A stretch of DNA of 64,000 bases from Salaquimonas sp. (lineage in GTDB: Bacteria; Pseudomonadota; Alphaproteobacteria; Rhizobiales; Rhizobiaceae): NCBI GenBank assembly GCA_022340185.1, contig JAJDOK010000040.1, positions 20,634 to 84,633 of the forward strand. Direction: 5' to 3'. The notes beneath the pieces were generated by a model. It made no database searches. It had not been told where the DNA came from and worked only from the letters and a program-made list of their open reading frames with translations. A program made the position numbers and the translations under genes. Positions 33,501-42,911 of this stretch are shown here, in pieces; within the stretch, counting starts at the first letter, position 1; each line of letters begins with the position of its first letter.

Positions 33501-34188
33501 CGGGAAAATGTTTGGCGAGTTTGCCAAGGCGGTGGCGCGCGGCACCGATCTGGCCTTCGCCGATCAGTTTGTCGAGCGGGCCTTCCGGACCGCCGGTCAG
33601 CACGATCAGCCCCTCCGACAGCCGCGCCAGGTCGTCGAAGCCGATATGCGGCAGGCCCCAATCGCGGTCCGGTTCCGGGCTTTCCTGTCCGGGTTCGCCG
33701 GTTCCGTTCGTTGTCGTCTCGCCGGTGGCCCCGTTTTCGTCTTCTGCGAAATCGTGCTCCATCCTGGCCCCGAGATGGGCGAGGCTGACCAGGCGCACGA
33801 GATTGGCGTAACCCGCCTCGTTCATCGCCAGCGCCACGAGAAAGCCGGGCGCGGATACCGTATCGTGACCGCCTGCCCGGCCGCCTTGCGAAGCCTTGCC
33901 TTCGGCACCGTCGACGAAATCGACCGCCAGCTTCGACCCCATGATCGGCTGGATACCCTTGTCGGCCGCCTTCTGCGAGAATTCCAGCGCCCCGAACAGA
34001 TTGCTGCGGTCGGTGACAGCCAGTGCCGGCTGTTCATCCCCGGCCGCCAGTTCGACCAGCTTCGCCAGCGGCAATGCGCCCTCGAGCAGCGAATAGGCGG
34101 AATGGACATGCAGATGCACGAAGCCCGGCCCCTTGCCGCCGGGTTTCACGGCAGTGTCGACCGGATTCATGTCCCGTTCTTGCGTCAT
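30550..34188 (-). CDS. dnaE: DNA polymerase III subunit alpha
   Basis: PHP N-terminus [59 protein letters not shown]. Start at MTQERD or MNPVD; the annotated upstream start is unlikely. Confidence 0.96.
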   Translation of the reverse strand: [1212 protein letters not shown]

Positions 34189-34331
34189 GGAGCTGGCTTG
34201 CGAATCTCGTTCGGCATAGGCGCCATGATGGGCAAGCCGGCCATCCGCATCAAGCGCAGCATTACACGAACGCAATCCGCTGGCGGCTTATCCCCAGCCG
34301 TGCAGCGGGTCGCGGCGGAAAAGGCAAATGT

Positions 34332-34430
34332 TCATGAAATGTTCTTCAAGATATCGGCCCAGGTGAACAAGGTAACCAGAAACAGGCCGATAGTGGTCAG
34401 CGAAGCGACATCACGCAGCGAAACGAACAT
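34332..34430 (-). CDS. SOS-controlled 32-aa single-TM membrane peptide (candidate SidA-like division inhibitor)
   Basis: Reverse-complement reading ATGTTCGTTTCGCTGCGTGATGTC...ATTTCATGA = MFVSLRDVASLTTIGLFLVTLFTWADILKNIS*; AGGAG 8 nt before ATG; perfect LexA box 61 bp upstream. Confidence 0.65.
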   Translation of the reverse strand: MFVSLRDVASLTTIGLFLVTLFTWADILKNIS

Positions 34431-34490
34431 GCATCCTACTCCTCATTGCGTGCCGGCCGATAGGCAACAAGCACCAAATGATCTCTATAT

Positions 34491-34505
34491 GTTCCTCTAA
34501 TGTTC
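34491..34505 (-). promoter_or_regulatory. LexA operator (GTTC-N7-GTTC) upstream of the 32-aa ORF
   Basis: Plus strand GTTC CTCTAAT GTTC (minus GAAC ATTAGAG GAAC), near a minus-strand TTGACT and TATAGA. Confidence 0.8.
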
Positions 34506-34589
34506 CGTTTCTATGAAAGAGTCAAGAGAGGTTTGAAAGAAATGCAGCCAGTGCCGGCAACCTGCTCGCAACCTCGGTCAAGCCTGCGA

Positions 34590-36497
34590 TCATGCCCCGC
34601 CATGTTCGAGTGCCTCGCCTGCCGCCTTCATCAGGTCGCGTTCGGTGACGATGCCGGCGAGCCTGCCATTCGCCACCACCATCAGGCAGCCGAGATCGCA
34701 TTGCTGCATCTGTGCCAGTGCCTGCCTGAGTGACGTCTCCGGCGTGATCCGCACGAGGTCGGTGCGCATCAATGTCCTGACCGCGCCTGACAGCGGATCG
34801 GAATCGTTGACCTGGCTAATGCTCAATTGCGGCGCGCGCAAAAGATCGCGGGCGGTCAGCACGCCGACCAATTCACCGTCCTCGCCCTCCACCGGGATAT
34901 GCCGGATATGCTTCCATTCCATCACCGAGATGGCGAGATCGACCACGTCATCCGGCCTAAGCGTGAACAAATCCGTGGTCATGATCTCCGCGACATTGGG
35001 TTCCTCGCGATGGCCGGGCATGCCTGCCTGCGCAAGATCCCATTCATGCACCGGCCTGCCCGCCTTCTGTTCCTTCAGCATGGCGAGGACGGCGTCGCGC
35101 CAGATCGCATCGGTCGCGCGTCCGCGCCGCGCGTCGTGGTTTTTCAACAGCCAGCTCGCGCCCGTCTGTCCGCTTTTTACCCTTGCTTCTACGATGCCGA
35201 GATAGCGCACGATCTGCGCTTGCGGCACGTCCACTCCGGCCAGCCCTATACGCGCAGCCGGCAGCAATTCCTCCTCGAGCAGGTCGCGCGCGGAGACCCG
35301 GCGCCCGTCAAGCCAGTTGAATTCCGCGTCTAAACCCATCCGTGCGGCATTGAGGAAATTGGCCTTGGCGTCGCCAAAGGGCAGTCTTCCCGCGACATTG
35401 CCGTAGAGCTTGGGAAGTTCGGCCATCATGCCGTAGAGCAGTGCCGCATTGGCGACTTCGTCGACAACCGACGGCCCCGACGGCAACACCCGGTTCTCGA
35501 TGCGCAGATGCGCCACACCGTCCTTGACGCCGTAACAGGGTCGGTTCCAGCGCCACACCGTGCCGTTATGCAGTGTCAGCGCCAACAGTTGCGGCACGCC
35601 GCCTTCGCCGACGACGGCCAGTGAATCCTCTTCCAGATCGCACGACAGGATAGCCGGAAAGCGCGCCGCATTGTCCCTGAACAGTTCGACCAGCGAATTT
35701 TCCAGCCATTTGTCGCCGAACCACACACGCGTCGGGAAATTGCGCGCCAGCTTGGAATCGCTGCGTTCGTCAAGCGAACGCTCGAAGACGGCGACCCGCG
35801 TTTCATGCCACAGCCTGTGGCCCAGCAGTACCGGCGAATTGACTGCGGCGGCGAGCAGCGGCGCAGTTATGAGCTGCATCAGATTGTAGCGGTCCGCCGC
35901 TACGGCGGGTTCGACCTGCAGATGCAGTTGCAGGCTGGTATTAGCGCCTTCCAGGATCACGCTGTTGAAGCTGCCCGAATAGTGTTCGATGCCGTCGATC
36001 AGCACCGTTATGGCGGGGCGGTTTTGAAACAGCGCTTCGTTGAGGAATTCGTAGCGCGGCTCCGGTGTCATGTTCTCGTCGACGAGGTCGCTGGCCCTGA
36101 GTGTCGGCAGGATGCCGGTCAGCAGCACATGGGCGCCAAGCTCGCTCGCCGCCGCCGATGCTGTGCGATAGGCGCCCGCCAAATCCGCTTCGAGGCGCTC
36201 GAGAAAACTGCCGTTGAAGGGTTGCGGTCCGAAATTCGCTTCCAGATTGAAACGCGCCAGTTCTGTGGTGAATTGCAGATTGCCGAGCCGGGCCAGCACC
36301 TGTTCGGCGATTGGCGCGGGCCTGCCGTCATCGTCGACCAGATACATTTCCTGTTCGGCGCCGACGCGGGTGATGCCGGTTTCGATCCGCCCGCGCTCGA
36401 TCAGTTCCTCAAGCGCGCGTATGTCGCGAACGACCGCGCGGGTGAATGCCCGCCCCTCCGCTTCGTCGCCCGCCTTGCGAATGGAATGTTCACCCAT
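34590..36497 (-). CDS. GCS2-family glutamate-cysteine ligase-like protein fused to two C-terminal CBS domains
   Basis: GITRVGAEQEMYLVDDDGRP...ELARFNLEANFGPQPF (GCS2); C-terminal VAEIMTTDLFTLRPDDVVDLAISVMEWKHIRHIPVE... and VRTLMRTDLVRITPETSLRQAL... (CBS pair). Confidence 0.85.
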   Translation of the reverse strand: MGEHSIRKAGDEAEGRAFTRAVVRDIRALEELIERGRIETGITRVGAEQEMYLVDDDGRPAPIAEQVLARLGNLQFTTELARFNLEANFGPQPFNGSFLERLEADLAGAYRTASAAASELGAHVLLTGILPTLRASDLVDENMTPEPRYEFLNEALFQNRPAITVLIDGIEHYSGSFNSVILEGANTSLQLHLQVEPAVAADRYNLMQLITAPLLAAAVNSPVLLGHRLWHETRVAVFERSLDERSDSKLARNFPTRVWFGDKWLENSLVELFRDNAARFPAILSCDLEEDSLAVVGEGGVPQLLALTLHNGTVWRWNRPCYGVKDGVAHLRIENRVLPSGPSVVDEVANAALLYGMMAELPKLYGNVAGRLPFGDAKANFLNAARMGLDAEFNWLDGRRVSARDLLEEELLPAARIGLAGVDVPQAQIVRYLGIVEARVKSGQTGASWLLKNHDARRGRATDAIWRDAVLAMLKEQKAGRPVHEWDLAQAGMPGHREEPNVAEIMTTDLFTLRPDDVVDLAISVMEWKHIRHIPVEGEDGELVGVLTARDLLRAPQLSISQVNDSDPLSGAVRTLMRTDLVRITPETSLRQALAQMQQCDLGCLMVVANGRLAGIVTERDLMKAAGEALEHGGA

Positions 36498-36652
36498 CTT
36501 GTCCCGGGTTCCCCTTTTATCAGGCGAGTATAGCCGGCGCCGCTGCGGCGCGCGATAGGCGTTATCGCAGTCGTTCGTATGTTAAGAAATGGTGATAGTG
36601 TTTTGAAATTATGAAATAAACAGCAGAGAAGACAACGCAAGAAAATCTGGAT

Positions 36653-37348
36653 TCAGAGCTGGTAGTCCACCACCGCGCCATTGTCGAGCGTCACGCTGCG
36701 GTCCATGCGCCGGGCGAGATCGTGATTGTGGGTCGCGATCAACGCCGTGAGCCCGGTCTGGCGCACCAGCGATTCCAGCGTGGCGAAGACATGGGTCGAA
36801 GTCGCCGGATCGAGATTGCCTGTCGGTTCGTCGGCGAGCAGCAGCCGAGGCGAGTTGGCGACGGCGCGCGCGATCGCAACACGCTGGCGCTCCCCGCCCG
36901 ACAGTTCGGCCGGCCGGTGATCGGCCCGGTTTCCGATTTTCAGATAGTCGAGCAGTTCATGTGCCCGCTCGCGCGCCACGGCGCGCGACAGGCCGGCGAT
37001 CATCTGCGGCATCATCAGGTTTTCGAGCGCCGAGAATTCCGGCAACAGATGATGGAACTGGTAGACGAAGCCGATATGAAGCCGGCGAAGCGCGGTTCGC
37101 CGATTATCCGACATGGCGTTGGTCGCGACCCCGTCCACGTAAATCTCGCCCTTCTGCGGTCGTTCCAGCAGCCCGGCCAGATGCAGCAGCGTCGATTTGC
37201 CCGTACCTGAAGGCGCGACCAGCGCCACCATCTCGCCGGGCTGGAGCGTCAGGCTTGCATTGTCCAGCACCACAAGGTCGCGCTTGCCCTCCTTGAAGGC
37301 GCGCCGTACCCCCTTGAGGCGCAAGGCTTCGCCTGCCGTCTTACTCAT
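36653..37348 (-). CDS. lolD: Lipoprotein-releasing ABC transporter ATP-binding protein
   Basis: Walker [19 protein letters not shown], signature [14 protein letters not shown], Walker [13 protein letters not shown]. Confidence 0.94.
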   Translation of the reverse strand: MSKTAGEALRLKGVRRAFKEGKRDLVVLDNASLTLQPGEMVALVAPSGTGKSTLLHLAGLLERPQKGEIYVDGVATNAMSDNRRTALRRLHIGFVYQFHHLLPEFSALENLMMPQMIAGLSRAVARERAHELLDYLKIGNRADHRPAELSGGERQRVAIARAVANSPRLLLADEPTGNLDPATSTHVFATLESLVRQTGLTALIATHNHDLARRMDRSVTLDNGAVVDYQL

Positions 37349-38678
37349 AGCGAAGCGCTTCCACCGGATCGAGCCTCGCCGCCCGCCATGCCGGAAACAG
37401 GGTCGCCAGGAAAGACAACGCCAGCGCCATGATGACGATCGCGGTTGTCTCGGTCGGGTCGAGCTGCGCGGGAATGTCGGATAGAAAACGCACCGTCGGA
37501 TCCCAGACATGGCCGCCGATCAGCCAGTCGACGAAGTGCTGAATGGAACGGATATTGTCGCAGACGAGCACGCCGAGCACGACGCCGAAGACGGTGCCGG
37601 CGACCCCGATCGCCGAACCCGTCATCATGAAGACGCGCATGATCGCGCCGCGCGTCGCACCCATGGTGCGCAGGATCGCGATATCGTGGCCCTTGTCCTT
37701 CACCAGCATGGTCAGGCCGGAAATGATGTTGAGCGCCGCGACGAAGATGATCAGCGTCAGGATCATGAACATGACGTTTCGCTCGACCTGCAGCGCGGTG
37801 AAAAAGCTCTTGTTGCGCTGTTGCCAGTCGACCAGGAAATGCGGCCGGTCAATGGCCTTGCTTATCGCCGCGCGCATGGCGTCGACACGGTCCGGATTGT
37901 CGACATAAATCTCGATGGTCGACGCCCTGCCTTCCGAATTGAAGAAAAGCTGCGCCTCCGACATCGGCAGATAGGCGATGGAGGAATCATATTCGCTCAT
38001 CCCCACTTCGAAAATGGCGACCACCGGATAGGCCTTGACCCGCGGCGTCGTGCCGAAGGGCGTGACATCGCCATTGGGCGAGACGACCGTCATCATCGAG
38101 CCAAGCGTCAGTCCCAAATTCTGCGCCATGCGGATGCCGATGGCGACGCCTTCGGAACTGTCGAAGCCTTTCAGCGTTCCCTGCACGATGTGATCGGAAA
38201 TGCCAGTGATCTTCATCAGATCGGCTTCGCGCACCCCGCGCACCAGCGCGCCCGTGCCGGCTGCTTTGCCGGAGACCAGCGCCTGGCCTTCGACCAGCGG
38301 CACCGCAAGACGCACGCCCGCAACCTTGGAAAGCCTGTCCGCGACCGCCGCATAGTCGCGCAGGTCGTAGTCCACCGGCTGTACGATCATGTGGCCGTTC
38401 ATGCCGAGGATGCGGTTCATCAGTTCGGCACGGAAACCGTTCATCACGGCCATGACAATGATCAGCGTCGCCACGCCCAGCATGATGCCTGTGAAGGAGA
38501 ACCCGGCGATGACCGAAATAAAGGCTTCCTTGCGTCTGGCGCGCAGATAGCGCCGCGCCAGCATCCATTCGAATGCCGCGAATGGCTTCGTTGCAAGCTT
38601 TCTCATTCTTGCTTGCAACGGAGAAACGACGGGTCCCGCGACCGCCGTTGCCGAAGATGGATCAAAGGCTTGTTGCAC
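37341..38678 (-). CDS. lolC: Lipoprotein-releasing ABC transporter permease (LolC/LolE family)
   Basis: [52 protein letters not shown]-terminal FtsX-like domain. Confidence 0.93.
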   Translation of the reverse strand: MQQAFDPSSATAVAGPVVSPLQARMRKLATKPFAAFEWMLARRYLRARRKEAFISVIAGFSFTGIMLGVATLIIVMAVMNGFRAELMNRILGMNGHMIVQPVDYDLRDYAAVADRLSKVAGVRLAVPLVEGQALVSGKAAGTGALVRGVREADLMKITGISDHIVQGTLKGFDSSEGVAIGIRMAQNLGLTLGSMMTVVSPNGDVTPFGTTPRVKAYPVVAIFEVGMSEYDSSIAYLPMSEAQLFFNSEGRASTIEIYVDNPDRVDAMRAAISKAIDRPHFLVDWQQRNKSFFTALQVERNVMFMILTLIIFVAALNIISGLTMLVKDKGHDIAILRTMGATRGAIMRVFMMTGSAIGVAGTVFGVVLGVLVCDNIRSIQHFVDWLIGGHVWDPTVRFLSDIPAQLDPTETTAIVIMALALSFLATLFPAWRAARLDPVEALRYE

Positions 38679-40005
38679 GCGCCTCGCTTTCCAGGCGGTT
38701 CACGACGTCGCCGGGCGGCATCGTCTCTCTCGTACCGTCGGCGCGATGCTTGATCTCGACAGTGCCCTCGGCCACCCCGCGCGGCCCGACGATGATCTGG
38801 AACGGCAGGCCAATCAGGTCGAAGGCGGCGAATTTCGCACCGGCGCGTTCGTCGCGGTCGTCATACAGCACATCGAAACCGGCCTTGCCCAATTGCTCGT
38901 AGAGCGTTTCGCATACACCGTCGACCTTCGCGTCGCCCGGTTTCATGTTGATGATCCCCACGTCGAACGGCGCCACGGCGGCGGGCCATTTGATTCCATC
39001 CTCATCATGGAACGCTTCGATGATGGCTGCAACAAGGCGCGACGGGCCGATGCCGTAGGAGCCCATGTGCACCGGAACTTCGCGCCCGTCGGGGCCAGTG
39101 ACGGTGGCGCGCATCGGCGCGGAATATTTCGTACCGAAATAGAAGATGTGGCCGACTTCGATGCCGCGCGCCGACAGCTTGTCGCCTTCGGCGAGTTTCG
39201 CCCACGCTGCCTCGTCATGCATCTCGTCGGTTGCCGCATAGGGCGTCGTCCAGGTTTCGACGATCTTCGCCAGCGCATCGTCATCGCGGAAATCGGTGTC
39301 CGATCCCGGCACCTCGATATCGAGATAGGCCTTGTCGCAGAACACCTGGCTTTCGCCGGTGTCGGCCAGAATGATGAACTCATGGCTGAGATCGCCGCCG
39401 ATCGGTCCGGTATCGGCACGCATCGGAATGGCGCTGAGCCCCATGCGCGTGAATGTCCTCAGATACGCGACGAACATGCGGTGATAGGCCCGCCGCGCGC
39501 CTTCCTGGTCGAGGTCGAAGGAATAGGCGTCCTTCATCAGGAATTCGCGTGAGCGCATGACGCCGAAGCGCGGCCGCACCTCGTCGCGGAACTTCCACTG
39601 GATATGGTAGAGATTGAGAGGCAAGTCACGGTAGCTGCGCACATAGGAGCGGAAGATATCCGTGATCATCTCCTCGTTCGTCGGGCCGTACAGCATGTCG
39701 CGCTCGTGCCGATCGGTGATGCGCAGCATTTCCGGACCATAGGCACCGTAGCGGTCGGACTCCATCCACAGATCGGCCGACTGGATCGTCGGCATCAGCA
39801 GTTCGATGGCGCCGGAGCGGTTCTGCTCCTCGCGGATGATGGCTTCGATCTTCTTCAGCACCTTCAATCCCAGCGGCAGCCATGAATAGATCCCCGCCGA
39901 TTGCTGGCGGATCATGCCGGCACGCAGCATGAGCCTGTGGGAGACGATTTCGGCTTCCTTGGGAGTCTCCTTCAGAAGCGGCAGAAAATAACGGGAAAGA
40001 CGCAT
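38662..40005 (-). CDS. proS: Proline-tRNA ligase (short alphaproteobacterial type)
   Basis: [76 protein letters not shown]. Confidence 0.95.
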   Translation of the reverse strand: MRLSRYFLPLLKETPKEAEIVSHRLMLRAGMIRQQSAGIYSWLPLGLKVLKKIEAIIREEQNRSGAIELLMPTIQSADLWMESDRYGAYGPEMLRITDRHERDMLYGPTNEEMITDIFRSYVRSYRDLPLNLYHIQWKFRDEVRPRFGVMRSREFLMKDAYSFDLDQEGARRAYHRMFVAYLRTFTRMGLSAIPMRADTGPIGGDLSHEFIILADTGESQVFCDKAYLDIEVPGSDTDFRDDDALAKIVETWTTPYAATDEMHDEAAWAKLAEGDKLSARGIEVGHIFYFGTKYSAPMRATVTGPDGREVPVHMGSYGIGPSRLVAAIIEAFHDEDGIKWPAAVAPFDVGIINMKPGDAKVDGVCETLYEQLGKAGFDVLYDDRDERAGAKFAAFDLIGLPFQIIVGPRGVAEGTVEIKHRADGTRETMPPGDVVNRLESEARATSL

Positions 40006-40277
40006 GGGCTTGTGTGGTCCGGTGTTCCGCGGGAATAGAGCGGCCTGAATCGCATCTGGCGTCTTTAACGATGTTTCCTGTTGTGAAACAAGCCCTCGAG
40101 GGGATGCTCCTTGCCGGTTTTGGCCAGAACCGGACAAGCCGGACTTGGCCAGCGAATTATTTCCCTGCCGACCGGATGTGGCGGCTGCCGCAAGCAAAAC
40201 CAGAGCCGGAAATTGGCTAGAATTTATGCATAATGCCTCGTTAAAGGCAGGTTTCGCCCAATATTTCGTTTTTCCGG

Positions 40278-40305
40278 ATGACATCGCTTCGCCACTGTGT
40301 ATAGA
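40278..40305 (+). promoter_or_regulatory. Predicted promoter of the orphan ncRNA candidate
   Basis: ATGACA-N16-TATAGA. Confidence 0.4.
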
Positions 40306-40310
40306 TGGTC

Positions 40311-40482
40311 GGATTACAGAGAGCTGGCTCAACCAGCCAAATGACGCGGTCTTAGTCTTGGGAGGATGTGAACCTTAGGCGCGGAGAAAACGCAGCCGGC
40401 ATCTCACCTTAGCAAAGGTCGACAGATGCCTTGGGTTCAGGACACGCAAACTCATGGCAGGGCTTCCAAAGCCCTGCTTTTA
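40311..40482 (+). ncRNA. Candidate ~170-nt structured small RNA, family not recognised
   Basis: No plausible ORF; predicted promoter upstream; hairpins GGCT-caacc-AGCC, GGCGCG...CGCaGCC and GGCATCT...AGATGCC with nested ACCTT/AAGGT; strong intrinsic terminator at the end. Confidence 0.55.
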
Positions 40483-40488
40483 TTTTTT
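40457..40488 (+). terminator. Rho-independent terminator
   Basis: GCAGGGCTT-cca-AAGCCCTGC followed by TTTTATTTTTT; 9-bp perfect stem. Confidence 0.88.
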
Positions 40489-40519
40489 CAAAATCAATAA
40501 GTTGGTGGTTCGGCGGGCG

Positions 40520-40789
40520 CTATCGATCCTGCGGGAAGACGCTGGGTATTTGATCGAATCCCAGCCCCACGTGATAGGTCAGCCAGTACCATGTGACAAA
40601 GATGATGCCCGCGATCACCGAATTGATCGCCAGCTTCAGTCCCAGCCTAGTGCGCTCCGGAGAACTCGGCACCGTGCCGAGCGTGACCTCGCCTTCTTCC
40701 TGCTGTGTCTTGACCCCGAAGGGCAACACCATGAACAGGGTCAGCCACCAGATGACGAAATAGACCGCGAAGCCGGTGAAGAAGCTCAT
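40520..40789 (-). CDS. DUF1467 family membrane protein
   Basis: FAVYFVIWWLTLFMVLPFGVKTQQEEGEVTLGTVPSSPERTRLGLKLAINS; adjacent to mce as is common in alphaproteobacteria. Confidence 0.85.
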   Translation of the reverse strand: MSFFTGFAVYFVIWWLTLFMVLPFGVKTQQEEGEVTLGTVPSSPERTRLGLKLAINSVIAGIIFVTWYWLTYHVGLGFDQIPSVFPQDR

Positions 40790-40798
40790 GGCTTGTCC

Positions 40799-41203
40799 CT
40801 ATACCTGTTCGAGTTCGGTAAGCGTGCCACAGAAATCCTTCGGATGCAGGAACAGCACCGGCTTGCCATGCGCGCCGATTTTTGGCGTTCCGTCACCGAG
40901 CACGCGCGCACCCTCTGCCTTCAGCTGGTCGCGCGCGGCAAGGATGTCATCGACCTCATAGCACAGATGGTGGATGCCGCCGGCCTTGTTGCGCTCGAGG
41001 AAGGCCGCGATCGGCGAGTTCCCGCCCAGCGGCTCCAGCAATTCGATCTTGGTATTGGGCAATTCGACGAAGACGACGGTGACGCCATGTTCGGGCAGCG
41101 CCTGCGGCGCCGACACTCTCGCACCCAGCACGCCGGCATAGGTCTTCACGCCGGCCTCGAGATCCGGAACGGCGATCGCCACATGGTTGAGCCTGCCGAT
41201 CAT
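40799..41203 (-). CDS. mce: Methylmalonyl-CoA epimerase
   Basis: MIGRLNHVAIAVPDLEAGVKTYAGVLGA...GIHHLCYEVDDI; VLFLHPKDFCGTLTELEQ. Confidence 0.93.
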   Translation of the reverse strand: MIGRLNHVAIAVPDLEAGVKTYAGVLGARVSAPQALPEHGVTVVFVELPNTKIELLEPLGGNSPIAAFLERNKAGGIHHLCYEVDDILAARDQLKAEGARVLGDGTPKIGAHGKPVLFLHPKDFCGTLTELEQV

Positions 41204-41216
41204 GACTGTGATCCTT

Positions 41217-42884
41217 CTAGACGCGTGCCAGGAAAACGGTGACGACCGGCTTCTTGCCCCAATGGTCGCGGGCGGCAGCGCGAATGGCTTTTTCAATCGC
41301 AGCTGTGACGACGCCATCGTCCTTGCGACGCTTGAGCGGAATGCTTTCGACCGCGCCGACGGCGGCATCGTAGATCAGATCGTCGAACGGTTCGCCAGCC
41401 GCATTCTCCACCGGTAGGCCATGCAGCGACAGATCGACATCATCGGCCATTCTGCCCTTCGCGTCGAGCACGATCGAGCAGGCGACCAGCCCGGCATAGG
41501 ACAGTTTGCGGCGCTGCCTGACGCCGACTGCCTCCTCGTCGCCGACGATCACGCCATCCTTGTAGATGCGCCCATGCGGCACCTCGTCGACGATCTCGGC
41601 TGGCCCCGGCGCCAATCGCAGCATGTCGCCATTCCTGATCGGCACGACCTGCGCCACATTCATCTCGCCGGCAAGCCGGGCATGGGCGTTGAGATGTTGT
41701 GCCTCGCCATGCACCGGCACGGCGATTTCGGGACGTACCCATTCATACATCTGCCGCAGCTCGTCGCGTCTGGGATGGCCGGAGACATGAACCAGCGCGT
41801 CGCTGTCGGTAATGATGTCGACGCCCATGTCGACCAGCCGGTTCTCGGTTTCGAGGATCGGCTTTTCATTGCCGGGAATGACACGCGAGGAATAGATCAC
41901 TGTATCGCCGGCCGACAGGTGAACGCGCGGATGTTCATTGCGTGCCAGTTTCGACAGTGCGGCCCGGTCCTCTCCCTGGCTGCCGGTGAGGATGATAACG
42001 ATCTTGGCCCGGTCGATTGACTGGAACTCGTCCTCCTCGACGAATTCGTCCAGTCCTTCCATGTAACCAAGCCCGTCGGCAACCTCGGCGACCCGGCGGA
42101 TCGAGCGGCCCATCAACATGCATCTGCGCCCGGCCTTCTTTGCCGCCTGCGCGATCGAACGAATGCGTCCGACATTGGATGAGAAGGTGGTGATCGCCAC
42201 CCTGCCCTCCGCCTTGGCGATGATTTCGGCAAGGCTTTCGGAAACCGCTGTCTCGGTCGGCGAATGGCCGTCGCGCATCGCATTGGTCGAATCGCAGATC
42301 AGCGCCAGCACACCTTCGTCGCCCAGACGCCTGAAGGTTGCCGCATCGGTATCGGCGCCAAGCGAAGGCTCGGCATCGATCTTCCAGTCGCCGGTGTGGA
42401 TCACGCGCCCGAACGGTGTCTTGATCGCCAGCGACAGCGGTTCGGGGATTGAATGGGTGACATGGATCGCCTCGATCTCGAAGGGCGGGATGGTGAAGCG
42501 TCCGCCGGCCTTGTAGATGTGCAATGGCACTTCGCCGACCATGCCGGGTTCATCGCGGCCCTTGGCTTCGAGCATGCCGGCGGTGAAAGGCGACATCCAG
42601 ACCGGTTTCCTGAGCTTCGGCCACAACGCCAGCACCGCGCCGTAATGGTCCTCGTGGGCATGCGTGATGACGATGCCCTTCAGCGCGTCGCCCAATTCGT
42701 CCGCGAAACTGATATCGGCCATGACCAGATCGACGCCCGGAAGGGCGGCATCGGGAAAGGTGACGCCGCAATCGACCATGATCCAGGCCCGGTCTTCCGG
42801 TGGGCCGTAACCGTAAAGCGCCAGGTTCATGCCGATTTCGCCGACGCCGCCCAGCGGCACGAATAGAAGTTCGGAATTTGACAT
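41217..42884 (-). CDS. rnj: Ribonuclease J
   Basis: GGVGEIGMNLALYGYG; ITHAHEDHYGAV; GSQGEDRAALSKLARNEH; VSGHPRRDELRQMYEWVRPEIAVPVHGEAQHLNAHARLA. Confidence 0.93.
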   Translation of the reverse strand: MSNSELLFVPLGGVGEIGMNLALYGYGPPEDRAWIMVDCGVTFPDAALPGVDLVMADISFADELGDALKGIVITHAHEDHYGAVLALWPKLRKPVWMSPFTAGMLEAKGRDEPGMVGEVPLHIYKAGGRFTIPPFEIEAIHVTHSIPEPLSLAIKTPFGRVIHTGDWKIDAEPSLGADTDAATFRRLGDEGVLALICDSTNAMRDGHSPTETAVSESLAEIIAKAEGRVAITTFSSNVGRIRSIAQAAKKAGRRCMLMGRSIRRVAEVADGLGYMEGLDEFVEEDEFQSIDRAKIVIILTGSQGEDRAALSKLARNEHPRVHLSAGDTVIYSSRVIPGNEKPILETENRLVDMGVDIITDSDALVHVSGHPRRDELRQMYEWVRPEIAVPVHGEAQHLNAHARLAGEMNVAQVVPIRNGDMLRLAPGPAEIVDEVPHGRIYKDGVIVGDEEAVGVRQRRKLSYAGLVACSIVLDAKGRMADDVDLSLHGLPVENAAGEPFDDLIYDAAVGAVESIPLKRRKDDGVVTAAIEKAIRAAARDHWGKKPVVTVFLARV

Positions 42885-42911
42885 TATCGCTGCTTGAAAT
42901 CCCTGGCTGCC

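Noticed and set aside
32005-34500. 831-aa plus-strand ORF opposite dnaE
   Set aside because: Shadow ORF caused by high GC on the antisense strand of dnaE, whose protein motifs are unmistakable; the antisense translation has no recognisable domain.
40311-40482. 6S RNA assignment for the orphan sRNA
   Set aside because: Length fits, but I see several local hairpins rather than one long rod with a central bubble; left unassigned pending cmscan.
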